A stretch of DNA of 64,000 nt from Camillea tinctor (Eukaryota; Ascomycota; Sordariomycetes; Xylariales; Xylariaceae), in assembly GCA_022578605.1 (NCBI GenBank), contig MU394067.1, positions 248,001 through 312,000 on the forward strand. Direction: 5' to 3'. Of the stretch, positions 47,049 to 57,693 are shown in pieces. A program made the position numbers and the translations under genes. The notes beneath the pieces were generated by a model. It saw only the letters and a list, made by a program, of their open reading frames with translations, had not been told where the DNA came from and did not search any database. Position 1 is the first letter of the stretch. Each line of letters begins with the position of its first letter.

Positions 47049-48028
47049 TTATCGTGATGGACTGAGAGGTCGGTTGAAACCGCCGACACGGTTCATGTAC
47101 TGACGGTACTCGGTCTTCTTCGCCTTTCGCACAGCACCGGCGTTGTTGCCGATGACCTTGGTTCCCTTGGTAGTTCCGAACCCTCCAAACCCCATCATGG
47201 CCTGCATAGCGCTCAGCTCGTCGTCTTCTACGACAAGATCGTCATCTTCATCCATGGGGTCACCTCCGGAGTCGGGCGTATCTTTCCGGTCTTCATCATA
47301 CTCGCCATGTCGACTATCGTATTCTGGGGTATCGTAATCATCACGGCCTTTGCCCTTGGCATTTCCTCCACGGCTGTGGTCATCGCCTTGCTTTCCGACT
47401 TTGAAGGATAATGATGCGCCTGGGCCTTTCTCGGTGGGTTTTGATCTCGTAGGAAGAGGTGCGCCGCGATCTACTTTGCTTGGACTCTGGGGTGGTGATG
47501 CGGAACGTCGTGGGTTACTATGCCGGTCTGGAGCTGGTTTTTGATCCGCAGTTAGTTCCACTGTCTCAAAAGTGGTCTTTCTCTCGCTGCTCCGTGGATA
47601 TGTGCATATATCATACCTCTGATAATTGTATCCTTAGCAGACCGGGGCTCATCGTCCTGGTGTCGAGGACGGGCCTCTTTGTCGCTGCCGCGGCGTGCAT
47701 CTCTTTCTCTATCGCGACGGCGATCCTCTTCTCTAGGACGTCCTCTATCGGCATCGCGCGGTCTGTTCCTGTCCTGGTCACGGTCACGGTCTCTGTCTCT
47801 GCGATCGCGTGATCGCGAGCGGTTCTTGTCGCGGCGGTCTCTTCTAGGCGATCGTGAACGAGAGCGGTAACGACGATCGCGATCTCGGGGCCCGTCTTCT
47901 CTGTATCGGTCTCGGTCATCCCATCTGTCTCGAGGGCCTGGGCCGGGGCGGTTGTTGCGACGGTCGGACTCCTCCCACATCTGCTTGCTGTCTGGGCGTT
48001 TTCTGCCCCGGCGCGGTAGATCGGACAT
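47049..48028 (-). CDS. U4/U6.U5 tri-snRNP 27K protein (SNRNP27-like)
   Basis: Exons 48028-47617 and 47560-47049 (56-nt intron) give 307 residues. The N-terminal half (about 15-130) is an Arg/Asp/Ser-rich RS-like domain ([20 protein letters not shown]). A central acidic linker ([13 protein letters not shown]) is followed by the conserved C-terminal domain, [19 protein letters not shown] and then [16 protein letters not shown]. This domain defines the SNRNP27 family, a component of the U4/U6.U5 tri-snRNP that affects 5' splice-site choice. The acceptor is fixed by frame: only ACAG|TGGAAC agrees with the phase left by AGAG|GTATGA. The gene shares a 690-bp divergent promoter with glucosidase I. 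Confidence 0.92.
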
Positions 48029-48118
48029 GTTGTGGTTGTTTTTTTTTATCGGACAGAACTTGACAGATATTGTGTGGAGGATTGGTTGAGGGACTAGAAA
48101 ATTAATCGTAGATTTTTT

Positions 48119-48120
<2 letters not shown>

Positions 48121-48151
<31 letters not shown>
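48121..48151. repeat. Poly-T tract of 31
   Basis: Thirty-one consecutive T on the plus strand, 93 bp before the SNRNP27 start codon, where it reads as poly-A on the coding strand. Long dA:dT tracts exclude nucleosomes in fungal promoters, or it would give an A-rich leader if transcribed. Confidence 0.85.
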
Positions 48152-48152
<1 letters not shown>

Positions 48153-48593
48153 GTGTAGTCGTGGAAAAGTGTTTGATGGAATTACTTCGAAACAAAAAAA
48201 GGTTAAGAAGAAAAGAGAGAAGAGAACTTGGATAAAAGCCCAATTATGGAATATGGCAGCATGGGTAACTTACATAACTTACAGGGGACTTGATTTGCTA
48301 CGCTAGTGCAATGCGCGGGGCATTTTCAGGCACCTTTACTTCTAGTGTAGATACATGCCGATACAAGGTTTCTCAACAGACAATAGCTATGGGTAAAAGT
48401 ATAATCCTGTACCTTATCTTCCTCTAGAGTGTGTCCACTGCGCTTGCTTGCGTGTCAAGCTGTGTCAAGCTCACCGTGCTAGATCTTTAAATTTTAGGGG
48501 ACCGAACCTATTGTCATTGGACATAACGTACCTAAAGGTACAGTACAGTACAGTATTGGCAGCAGGGTTAAGCTTGAGTTTCTCCCCCCAAAT

Positions 48594-48600
48594 TATATAA
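48594..48600 (+). promoter_or_regulatory. TATA element of the glucosidase I gene
   Basis: TATATAA lies 118 bp before the chosen ATG at 48718. Initiation about 30 bp downstream would exclude reading the open frame from 48604, which has no ATG anyway, and supports the start at 48718. Confidence 0.5.
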
Positions 48601-48717
48601 ACCGTGTTCAATTGTCAAACATCCCCCATCTTCAGAAAGCCATTGGATATAATTCTTATAAGTGATATCTTGCCTCACTTCTTGTATGGTTGGCAATCTC
48701 ACTTATTCAATGCTGCC

Positions 48718-51355
48718 ATGGGATTTTCACCTCAATTGACAGCTCTGCTGTCTTTCTTACTCCTTTCTTTCTTATTAACCTTAACACCAAGCTCCGTGCT
48801 TGCAGCCAAAGATGAAGGCGTCCTCCCCGGTGAGATCGGACGTCTGAATAACCAGAGTCTGCTCTGGGGGCCCTATCGCCCAAACTTATACTTTGGCGTT
48901 CGACCTAGGATACCGAAAAGTATAGCAACGGGCTTGCTATGGGCCAAGGTCGATAACTACGTTCAAGTCCAGCAGAGTATGTTAGAGCCACTGGGGTATA
49001 ATGCACTTGAGAGTTGATATGAGTAGGTATGCTGATATAACTGATCTGATTCTGTTATCTTATAGGTTTCCGCTATACATGTGAACAAAATGAGGGAATG
49101 GCTGGTTATGGATGGGACGAGTATGACACTCGGAAGGGTGGTGTCCAGTCCATCCATGACTCTCAGAACCAGCTCGATATAACCACTCTCTTTGTCAAAG
49201 TTCCCGGAGGCGGTCATGGCGGAAGCTGGGCTGCCCGAATCAAGGGCGAGCCCCGGGATGATGCACCCCCTGACCTGAAGACTACAGTTATCTTCTATGT
49301 CACATCCGAAGGCCTCGGTGAAATTATTGAGGTAGTGAAGGATGGCGAAGAGAATGGGTTCGATGGCGATGTCACCCTGGAGGGTAAATCCGGCCCCTTG
49401 GGAGACTATAAACTCGTTGTGACCAAGGGCAAGGGTGAGCACCCTTCGAGTGAACATGCCGCGTCCAATAAAAGAGAACTCGACAAGACGACAGTGCAGT
49501 CCCTGGTCATGTCTGAGGAGCACCAATGGCAGGCTAAGCAGGTCGTATTCCAGCAACTGAAAGCCGGTGTTAATGAGATCATCGAGAACTTTGGTCCAGA
49601 GAATGCTCCTCCTCCTTGGCAGGTTTATCAACTCTCGAACCAACCTGGCAGTGGCAACGTGCATATGATCCAGAAGGTATTCGAGGGGCCTTTCGAGTTC
49701 GATATTTTATTCTCTAGTGGATCTGCTGGCAAGGACATCACTAGCGAGGATCTGACCCGTGAGATCAAAGCAACTACCGAATCCTTTAATGCCCGATTCT
49801 CCGATGTCTTTGCGCCCCAGGCCCCGTTTAAGGCTGACAAGTACCGCAAATTTGGAAGGAGTATGTTGTCTAATCTGGCAGGCGGTATAGGATACTTCTA
49901 TGGCCATCATGTAGTCGATCGATCCTACGCCCCTGAGTACGAGGAAGAGAACGAAGGCTTCTGGGAAGAGACAGCCGAGGCCCGCGGTCGTAGGCAAGAA
50001 CAACTAGAGGGCCCCTACGAGCTATTTTCCAGCATCCCTTCTAGGCCCTTCTTCCCACGTGGTTTCCTATGGGATGAGGGTTTCCACCTACTCCCCATTA
50101 TCGACTGGGATACGGATCTTGCACTCGAGATCCTAAAGAGCTGGTATAACCTGATGGATGAGGATGGTTGGATTGCCCGAGAGCAGATTCTCGGCGACGA
50201 AGCTCGCAGCAAAGTCCCATCCGAGTTTCAGGTCCAATATCCGCACTACGCCAACCCCCCTACTCTATACCTAGTCCTCGAGGCCTTCATTGAGAAACTA
50301 CAGAAGGCTAATGGCAGTCAGCGGGTGGGCAAGGAGAGCCTGTCGACCGATAGTGTACTAGAAAGTGCTCATGTTGACAACCCCGAGTTAGGACTTGAGT
50401 ACCTCCGAAGCCTCTACCCTCTCCTGCGGCGCCAGTACTTGTGGTTCAAGAAAACCCAGCACGGCGATATTAAATCCTACGACCGAGAGGCTTACTCTAC
50501 CAAGGAAGCCTACCGGTGGCGAGGCCGCTCTGTCCAACACATCTTGACCAGCGGTCTTGATGATTACCCTCGTCCGCAACCTCCTCACCCCGGTGAGTTG
50601 CACGTCGATCTGATGTCCTGGATGGGTATGATGGCCCGCACCCTCGCCAAGATCGCCGCGGCCGTCGACCTCCCCGAGGACCTCGAGGAGTACAACAAAG
50701 CGCTCGACGGGATCCTACACAACCTTAACGACCTGCACTGGTCCGAGTCGGAGGGCGCTTTCTGCGACGCCACCATCGACGAATTCGAGGAACACGCCCT
50801 GGTGTGCCACAAGGGCTACATCTCGCTGTTCCCGTTCCTTCTGGGCCTGCTATCTCCCGACGACCCTAAGCTGGGCAAGGTCCTTGACCTCCTCGGCGAC
50901 GAGGACCAACTCTTCAGTCCCCATGGTATCCGAAGCCTGAGCAAGAAATCCGAGTTCTACGGCACCGACGAGAACTATTGGAGGAGCCCCGTCTGGATCA
51001 ACATTAACTACCTCGCCGTTGTGCAACTCCGCGTAAGCCTGCCTATTCCATCCCCCACTTCCCTCCCTTTCCCCCTTCCCGTGCTAATCTTTCGTGCTTT
51101 TAGAACTACGCCCTTCAGCCCGGCCCCCACGCCGCCTGGGCCAAGGATCTGTACAACCGTCTGCGCGCCAACCTCATCGAGACTGTGTATCAGAGCTGGG
51201 AGGACACGGGCTTCGCATGGGAGCAGTACAACCCGGAGACGGGCGCCGGCCAACGCACACAACACTTCACCGGCTGGACTAGTCTAGTCGTCAAGATAAT
51301 GGCTATGGAGGAGCTGGATGGACAGGGAGATGGACATGTACGAGATGAGCTATGA
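48718..51355 (+). CDS. CWH41: Mannosyl-oligosaccharide glucosidase (glucosidase I, GH63)
   Basis: Three exons (48718-48976, 49066-51032, 51104-51355) give 825 residues. Glucosidase I removes the outermost alpha-1,2-glucose of the Glc3Man9GlcNAc2 glycan right after its transfer to proteins in the ER lumen. Residues 1-30 form a signal anchor (ALLSFLLLSFLLTLTPSSVLA). The GH63 N-domain follows, with SLLWGPYRPNLYFGVRPRIP and GYGWDEYDTRKGG, then the catalytic (alpha/alpha)6 barrel with FFPRGFLWDEGFHLLPI, EGAFCDATIDEF and GYISLFPFLLGLL. The last exon carries ETVYQSWEDTGFAWEQYNPE and HFTGWTSLVVKIMAMEE, typical of the GH63 end. Length matches fungal orthologues. An out-of-frame ATG at 48685 opens a short overlapping frame in the leader. 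Absence of the gene would be expected to impair glycan trimming and wall synthesis. Confidence 0.96.
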
Positions 51356-52249
51356 AAAAAAGGGGTAGGTAGTTGAGTTGAAAGAGAAGAGAAGAAATAG
51401 CATGTGCCTATGCGTGATTTACATAGAGCAATAGAGCATTGCCCGGGGGTAGAGGGATAGAATACTATCGATGACGAGGAGGATAAAAAAAAAAAGAGAG
51501 AAAGCTACGCCGGAGGAGAGATAGAATAATGATCCAAGACCAGATCCAAATCAATTTAGATGAAACTAGCCCAAATAAGTTTATCGTTGTTTGTTCTCTT
51601 GAACAGATCACTTGCTTTCTTGACTCTCTCCATGATGAATGGAGTCTACCTATCGTATATCTAGGTTGGCTGTTCGCCTCCTAACTAATCCAAACGATTC
51701 ACGCCGTCCGCCCGCTTGATATGTGAGTTGGATAATTTGGCTTCCTCGTTCATAACCTACACCCCTCCTCTATTCCTTTGTTTCCTCATTTCTTCTTTGA
51801 TATAGGATACATGTGGAGATATATCCCCTATCCTCCTGAAAATGCGTTGAGAAACTCCTAGGTCAGACTATTCTCTCCTTCCCGCCGACCCCTTGCCCAT
51901 TTCTTTCCGTTTCCTGGATCGTAAAGCCAGAGAAAAAAAAATAATAGCCAAAAAAAAACCATTAAATATTTGAGGACTCCAGTTGTTGAATGCAGACACA
52001 CGCGTCGTCAGAAACGCTTTTTCCCCCCTTGCCTCTCTTCATGCTTTGTTTTGCTTTGCTGTTAAAACGCCAATTGTGTTATGCCCTCTATAAAATGCTG
52101 TTGAAGATTTTTTATATATATATATCATCGCTGCCGCCGTTTAACCCGGAACGCACCCGTAAACAAATATCCGAAAGAACCACAGATAGACAGAAAAGCC
52201 AAAAAAAAAAAAAGAGGACAAGACAAAAAAAGAGGTGGGAGGGGGGTGG
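51356..52249. other. spacer between convergent genes
   Basis: The 3' flanks of glucosidase I and the aminodeoxychorismate synthase gene. A-rich runs (51485-51496, 51930-51960, 52201-52213) and a TATATATATA stretch (52114-52126) occur. No gene is supported. Confidence 0.5.
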
Positions 52250-54844
52250 TTATGTCTGCTCCTCGAAAACCCCCAGCGGCCCCTTGAGTTTAATAAACAT
52301 CTCGTCCCTCTCGCCCTCGGGCGTGCTCAGGGCGGTCACCGCGCCGCCGGCGCCAATACGCCAGACCTCCACCTCTGTCCCCGCATGCTCATCATCCCAG
52401 CGGAACAAGCTGCGTATGGTGACGCTCCAGTCGCCGCGCCCGCGCGCGTCCATGTAGCCCACGACGCCGGAATACAGGCCCCTCTCGGCACGCGGGCGCT
52501 CGATCTCCTGCAGGATCTCGCAGCTGCGCTTCTTGGGGGCGCCGGTCATGCTCCCCGGGGGCAGGCTCGCGGCGAGGAGGTCGAGGCCTATGAAGGGGGG
52601 CTCGTGCCCCTTTTCTTTTATTGGAGAGGGGGGGGAAGAAGAAGAAGAGAGAGAGGAAGAGGGAAGCACACCCTCCACCACGCTGATCATCTGGAACACG
52701 CTCGCGTACTCCTCCACGACCAGCAGGCGCGGCACGCGCACGTTCCCGGGCCCGCACACGCCGTGCAGGTCGTGCCGCACCAGGTCCACGATCATCAGGT
52801 TCTCGGCCTCTTCCTTGGGCACGCGCAGGATGCGCTCCGCGGCGGCGAGGGTGTTCACCGCGCTCGACTTGCGCACGGTGCCTTTCATGGGCCGCATGGA
52901 GCACTGCCCCGAGGAAGTGTGCGACAGGAAGCGCTCCGGGGAGCTGCTGATTAGCGTCGCGCGCCCGAGGCGCAGGTACGACCCGAAGGGCGCGGGCTGG
53001 CGCGCGCGCAGGGCGAGGTATAGGGCCCATGAGGAGGAGGTGGGGTGGGGGGTAGGGGAGGTAGGCCCGGCGTCGCGGGGGCGAGGGGATGGTTGTGGGA
53101 TTGTGATGAGGGTCTGGTCTGTGAGGCATAGCTCGTAGGAGTCCCCCGCGGCGATGTAGTCCTGGCAGAGCCGGACCTTGGCCTCGTACTCCGCGGGGTC
53201 CGGGGCGCGGATCTGCGACTTCACGGCGCCGGAGGTTGGGGTTCGCGGGGGGGTTAACTGACTTTGGTGGTTGGGGCCGCCGCCGTTAATAGGCTGTCGC
53301 TTTTGGAAGTCGGCCCGGAGCCCGTCGGCCCATACGGAAGAGTTCGTGAGCTGGTCCGCGACGGAATCAAGCCATGCTCGGCCTAAAGCAGTCGCGGATG
53401 GCGAGAGCTGCTGGATGCGAAGAGTCCCCTCCATGTGATCCACGACGATGCTCTTGGTGACCCAGGCAAAGCAGAGATCGGGCCTATTATGGTGCCTCTC
53501 CTCGCGCAGTGCGACATTGATGCCTTCGAGTCCAAGCTCATAGGTGGTGTAGCCCATGAACCCGCCAAGGAAAGGAGAAGATGGGCTTTCATCGCTAGTC
53601 ATTCGACGCTTCGTCCAGAACTCGGCTAAGAACTGCCAGATAGTTTGGTGTGAACCCAATTTTATGATCTCCCGGGCGTCTTGGGAAGATCCTTGGTTTC
53701 GGGAGACCCGTGCGGTAATGTGCCTGTCCCCCGTTCGGTATTCAAGCTTGAGCGCCTCGTCCACATCAAGGGCAATGATACTGTACCGGCCGCGCACGTC
53801 TGATCCGATCCGATTAGCTTTTGCGCTAGCAGAATCAAGCACGATGTATTCGCTCTGGCTCTCTTGGAGTATCTCAACAATGTCTGGGACCTCGATGTGC
53901 AACGGTACATCCAAACATCGGGACAGATATTGGGCATTTAGTCCGGAGGAGGCAAGTGGGCTTCCACCGGTGAGCCATGACCGGAAGTCATCCAACTCAG
54001 GCTTCCAAGACTGTTCATCTTCATCGATTTCTCGTGTACTGAGTCTACGTGGTTTTGTAGTGTCGCTCGGGTGAGCAGGGGCGACAGTGGTCTTTCGACC
54101 CGTAGCTTGGTTCCAACGCATGGCTTCGTGAAACCAGTTCTTGATCACGCCATGACCTGTAGACTCCGTACAGATAGATTCCGGGTGATACTGCAAACCC
54201 CAGAATGGTCTTCCCTTTCGCTTGATGCCCATGAGAATGCGCTCGACGGAGTCCCCTCTGTCTTCGTATGTCCAGGCTAGGGGTATGATATCTGGGAGAT
54301 GGCTAGGGGATTCCCATTTCGAGTTCGGCCATTCGGCGGCGGCTATGGATTCCTGGCCTATATCCGCGTGGAGGCTGTGGTACAGTGTGGCCTTGAAAGC
54401 AGGCACTCCGTGAAAGATATTTCCCTCACACGGGTTGGGGGACTCTGAGTTAGCATGATCGATCTCCCGAATCATTCCATGGAGGCCTGTCCTGAGCTTC
54501 TTGACTATGCCGCCACAGCTGACGACAAGACTCTGGAAACCTAGGCATATGCCTAGCACGGGGACTAGATCATCGGTTTCCAGTTCCCATATGTACTTCA
54601 TCAGCCCGACATCGCGCTCGGAATCGGGTGAGCCGGGCCCGGGGCCGCAGACGACGGCATCGTAGCGACGGAGTTCACTCCTTAGATCGTGCTTGAAGCC
54701 CGGAGTCTTCGGGTCCAGGTGGGGTGGGTCAATGGGTAAGATATCCACATCAGCATCGAGGACCGTGGTTAGGAGGGAGACGATGTTATTGCTAAAGGAG
54801 TCATAAGCATCGATGAAAAGGATTCTCGGGCGGCTCATCGTCAT
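52250..54844 (-). CDS. ABZ1: Aminodeoxychorismate synthase (PabA-PabB fusion)
   Basis: A single exon encodes 864 residues. The enzyme makes 4-amino-4-deoxychorismate from chorismate and glutamine, the branch leading to p-aminobenzoate and folate. The N-terminal glutamine amidotransferase domain (about 5-245) shows ILFIDAYDSFSNN, the oxyanion loop GPGPGSPDSE, the nucleophile Cys100 in GICLGFQSL, and the His/Glu pair in LQYHPESI. The C-terminal chorismate-binding domain has FLGGFMGYTTYE, the P-x-KGT element MRPMKGTVRKS (lysine of the aminodeoxychorismate type), LMIVDLVRHDL, and PPGSMTGAPKKRSCEILQEIE. A Ser/Pro-rich insert (around 52620-52680) between SVVEGVLP and PFIGLDLLAASL contains GT and AG sites in matching phase, so it might be removed as a small intron in some transcripts. 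The fused form is standard in fungi. The gene's promoter is the 950-bp spacer to its right. Confidence 0.95.
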   Translation of the reverse strand: MTMSRPRILFIDAYDSFSNNIVSLLTTVLDADVDILPIDPPHLDPKTPGFKHDLRSELRRYDAVVCGPGPGSPDSERDVGLMKYIWELETDDLVPVLGICLGFQSLVVSCGGIVKKLRTGLHGMIREIDHANSESPNPCEGNIFHGVPAFKATLYHSLHADIGQESIAAAEWPNSKWESPSHLPDIIPLAWTYEDRGDSVERILMGIKRKGRPFWGLQYHPESICTESTGHGVIKNWFHEAMRWNQATGRKTTVAPAHPSDTTKPRRLSTREIDEDEQSWKPELDDFRSWLTGGSPLASSGLNAQYLSRCLDVPLHIEVPDIVEILQESQSEYIVLDSASAKANRIGSDVRGRYSIIALDVDEALKLEYRTGDRHITARVSRNQGSSQDAREIIKLGSHQTIWQFLAEFWTKRRMTSDESPSSPFLGGFMGYTTYELGLEGINVALREERHHNRPDLCFAWVTKSIVVDHMEGTLRIQQLSPSATALGRAWLDSVADQLTNSSVWADGLRADFQKRQPINGGGPNHQSQLTPPRTPTSGAVKSQIRAPDPAEYEAKVRLCQDYIAAGDSYELCLTDQTLITIPQPSPRPRDAGPTSPTPHPTSSSWALYLALRARQPAPFGSYLRLGRATLISSSPERFLSHTSSGQCSMRPMKGTVRKSSAVNTLAAAERILRVPKEEAENLMIVDLVRHDLHGVCGPGNVRVPRLLVVEEYASVFQMISVVEGVLPSSSLSSSSSPPSPIKEKGHEPPFIGLDLLAASLPPGSMTGAPKKRSCEILQEIERPRAERGLYSGVVGYMDARGRGDWSVTIRSLFRWDDEHAGTEVEVWRIGAGGAVTALSTPEGERDEMFIKLKGPLGVFEEQT

Positions 54845-55794
54845 AATACTTCTTCTTGTAACACAATTATGTACTATAATAAGATTTGCTACTCATGACG
54901 AGAATTTGATGAATCAAATAACATGACTTGGTTTTTTTATTGTTTTTTTTTTCTCTCCCTATCTACCCTCCGTACCGGGTCCGCCCCCCTTAGACCTTAG
55001 GTGAGAGAAATTTTTGTATGGATGGGGACCTCTTCCTGGAGCTTATGAATGTCACTTAAGTGGGTCCTTTCTCTCTTATGTGCTATATTTTTGTAAGTTA
55101 CTGCAGGGTCTATTTTCCTTTTAAGCTTAAAAACGGCCTAGAATGCATCTTTTCGACAATTAGTCCCTAATATAAAGTTCGATAGCCGGTAGATACCCAT
55201 AAATACTTATGTGTACTTAGTCTGCAAGCAATTATACATTAAGAAGTCCATATTTTATGTAGACATACAGACATATTCCGGAGTACCCTGCAATGTACTA
55301 CCTGCATAGTTTGGTTCGGGTCCGGGAGGGAAAGTTCCCTACAACTAGGTTCCGTCGTAAAATGGGTTCTGAGTTGCATATTAAGCTAGGTTATGTACAT
55401 ATATCAATGCAGCTAGCCTAGCATGGTATATTGTCATACCTTGACCTCCTCCAATGAACATGTCGTCCGATGAGAAAAACCAATAGAACTTCGAGACTCA
55501 AGTTCTATTACGGTGACGAGACTTACACTACCGTATCTCACTACCTAGGCATTTAGCTTTCCTCCATACCCGTAATCTTGATAAATGAATAGATATTGAA
55601 CCTTAGGTTAGGAAATAGAACAGAAGACTTAAAAAAGATACATTTGAGATTTGAAGAATAAGGCTTCACGGTTCTTGATATTATATAAATAGGTACTTAG
55701 TTAGGTAGGTAGGTAATACTTTTTTTTCTATCCTTTTTGTCATTTTGATCTAAGTAGGGTATACTAGATATCGTACATGTACAGCCATCTTTTA
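54845..55794. other. spacer with promoter of the aminodeoxychorismate synthase gene
   Basis: An AT-rich 950-bp spacer between two minus-strand genes. T-runs (54931-54950), TAGGTAGGTAGGT (55700-55712) and CCTAGGC at 55543-55549 are the only structures seen. Confidence 0.5.
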
Positions 55795-56614
55795 TTATTG
55801 GTTCTCCCAGTCTAGTCCGTATCGCGCACCTGAGACTTTGTACTCGCGCAGCGCTTTGAGAGCATCCTGGGCATTGGTGGCAGTAACAAGAATGTCGGCG
55901 TTGGCGTCTCTAACGAAGCCATCGGCAACGGCCTTCTTGATCCACGTCAGGAGCCCGTCGTAAAACCCGTCAATATTCAAGACACAAATACCCTTGCTGT
56001 GTATTCCAAGCTGGTTCCACGTGGTTATCTCGAGCAGTTCTTCCATTGTTCCGTAGCCACCACTCAATGCGATGAATCCTGAACCCGGGCCACCTGATAT
56101 GACCTCCTGTGCCATCATCTGCTTTCTCGTATGCATGTCCTTAACAACCGTCGTCTTCCCGTAGACCTCCTCCTCCGGTAGGTGGTATCCGTTCGCATCG
56201 GGCTTTGAAGAGTACGTTCCATCACGCTCCCACTTTACTAGGGCCTCGGGGATAATGCCATGCGCAGCGTCAGGTCCCAGGATGGACACAACCGTCTTTG
56301 CCACCTCGCCCATCAAGCCCACTGTGCCACCACCGTATACTAAAAGTTGGGGGAATCGTGTTAGCAAGTGCTTCTGAGGATGATAGGTAAAAGTGAGGGG
56401 AGAGAAGTGCTTAAAATGATCTCGTACCTAGAGAAATGTTGTTGTCGGCTAATGCTTTCCCCAACTCTCGTGCGGCTTGCATGTGTTTCTGACTGGTGCC
56501 CGGCGATGCGCCGCAGAACACACAAATCTTGGTCCGGGGCTTGGTGCTAGAAGGTGTCGAGTCTCCTGCTACACCACCCGGAGAGGGTATAGGCGATGCG
56601 CCTCCTGATTGCAT
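55795..56614 (-). CDS. LOG-family cytokinin riboside 5'-monophosphate phosphoribohydrolase
   Basis: Exons 56614-56428 and 56339-55795 give 243 residues. LOG enzymes cut nucleoside 5'-monophosphates to free base and ribose 5-phosphate; in plants and several fungi this releases active cytokinins, and the family was long mislabelled lysine decarboxylase. After a low-complexity Ser/Pro/Gly N-terminus (1-27) the Rossmann fold starts with KICVFCGASPG, then LVYGGGTVGLMGEVA (62-76), MHTRKQMM with Arg134, and SGGYGTMEELLE (about 155-166), equivalent to PGGxGTxxE. Here serine replaces the proline, while the glycines and catalytic glutamate are kept. WNQLGIH follows as usual. The intron joins CTA G|TA TAC to restore LVYGGG. 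A TA-rich microsatellite sits in the leader (56637-56666). Substrate cannot be told from the sequence. Confidence 0.92.
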
Positions 56615-57693
56615 TGTGATTGTAGTTGTGCGTGTATATATATAAATAAATATATATATATATACTCTCTTATTCTTAAGAGTTCTAGTTATACTTGGTG
56701 GGAGAAATGCTTAACAAGACAGAGAAAAGAGCGACAGGTGGAGAGATAAGATTGAAGATAGAGAACAAAAACTAGTCTGGTGAGTAAAGCCGTAACTTAT
56801 ATTAACTCTTCATAGAAAGTGGAGAATTGTATGGATGTGTTAAGAAAGTTTTTTTTTCTAGTCACGAGAACAAAAACACGAAAGCGTTGTGAAGGGGGTT
56901 TTTAAAACAGCACGATGCGTAAGAGTAAGAGTTGTCTCGGCTATTAGAAGATATGTAGAAGACATAGAGAAGAATAGCGGTAAGTGGCGGGGCAGCACTG
57001 GTAAGATGGAAGTTTAGGGGACCTCACTAAGAATGACGTTTCCACTTGAGACATGATATCCCTAATTTTAATCATTTTCGGGTACTGCTAGGTCGGTAAC
57101 TTGTAGATATGATCAGGTGGTAGATTCATTTGTTGGGCTACGTAGTTCGACTCTTGAGTAGTAAAATGCTTTTTAGGTTAGGTATTACAGCTGTAAAATA
57201 CTATATGTCATAGCCAATGACAACCCAGTACCGGTTCTTGATGGCACCGATGTGTCCGGAGCCGGTCCGCTGATACCTGTGCTGAGCTAAGGCTAAGGCT
57301 ACCTTTACCACTGAGACCAGACCCCGGTCAAGACTTACTTAAGTTAGTACGTACCTAGGTACCTAGGGTACTTAGCTTAGCTTAGTTAATGGCCTAGAAC
57401 CCTTGGTCGCATTCATTCCACCACTCTAGCTCTCAATTGTGACAGCTTCGCAATTTCTCCCTTGCCGTCAATTTTTCCCAACCACGGTCGTACGCACAGA
57501 GCACAGAACACGTTGTGATTGACGTGTCTCAATGTAAGCCGACAAAACCATCTGAGCTTATCACTTGCCAAAAAAAGGCGGTGGCTTCTTTTAGCCCACC
57601 CAGGGACGACATCATACCTACTTTGCCATCTCCGAATAGATTCGGCCTTTGTACCGTGCTGTACCGCTAGACTGCTATTGCACTATCGTCAAG
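56615..57693. other. divergent promoter region LOG / CLPTM1
   Basis: A 1.1-kb spacer. It contains a TA-rich microsatellite (56637-56666), a CCTAGG palindrome cluster GTACCTAGGTAC then CCTAGGGTAC (57351-57371), and AGCTTAGCTTAG units just after it. No coding frame is supported. Confidence 0.55.

Larger units (their letters stand above)
48029..48717. other. bidirectional promoter, SNRNP27 / glucosidase I
   Basis: A 690-bp divergent spacer. It holds a run of 31 T (48121-48151) close to the SNRNP27 start, an ACAGT repeat (48541-48555) and TATATAA at 48594-48600 ahead of glucosidase I. Confidence 0.65.

Noticed and set aside
48604..48717. 38-codon N-terminal extension of glucosidase I
   Set aside because: There is no ATG in that stretch in frame, and it lies immediately after the TATA element; the signal anchor starts properly at 48718.
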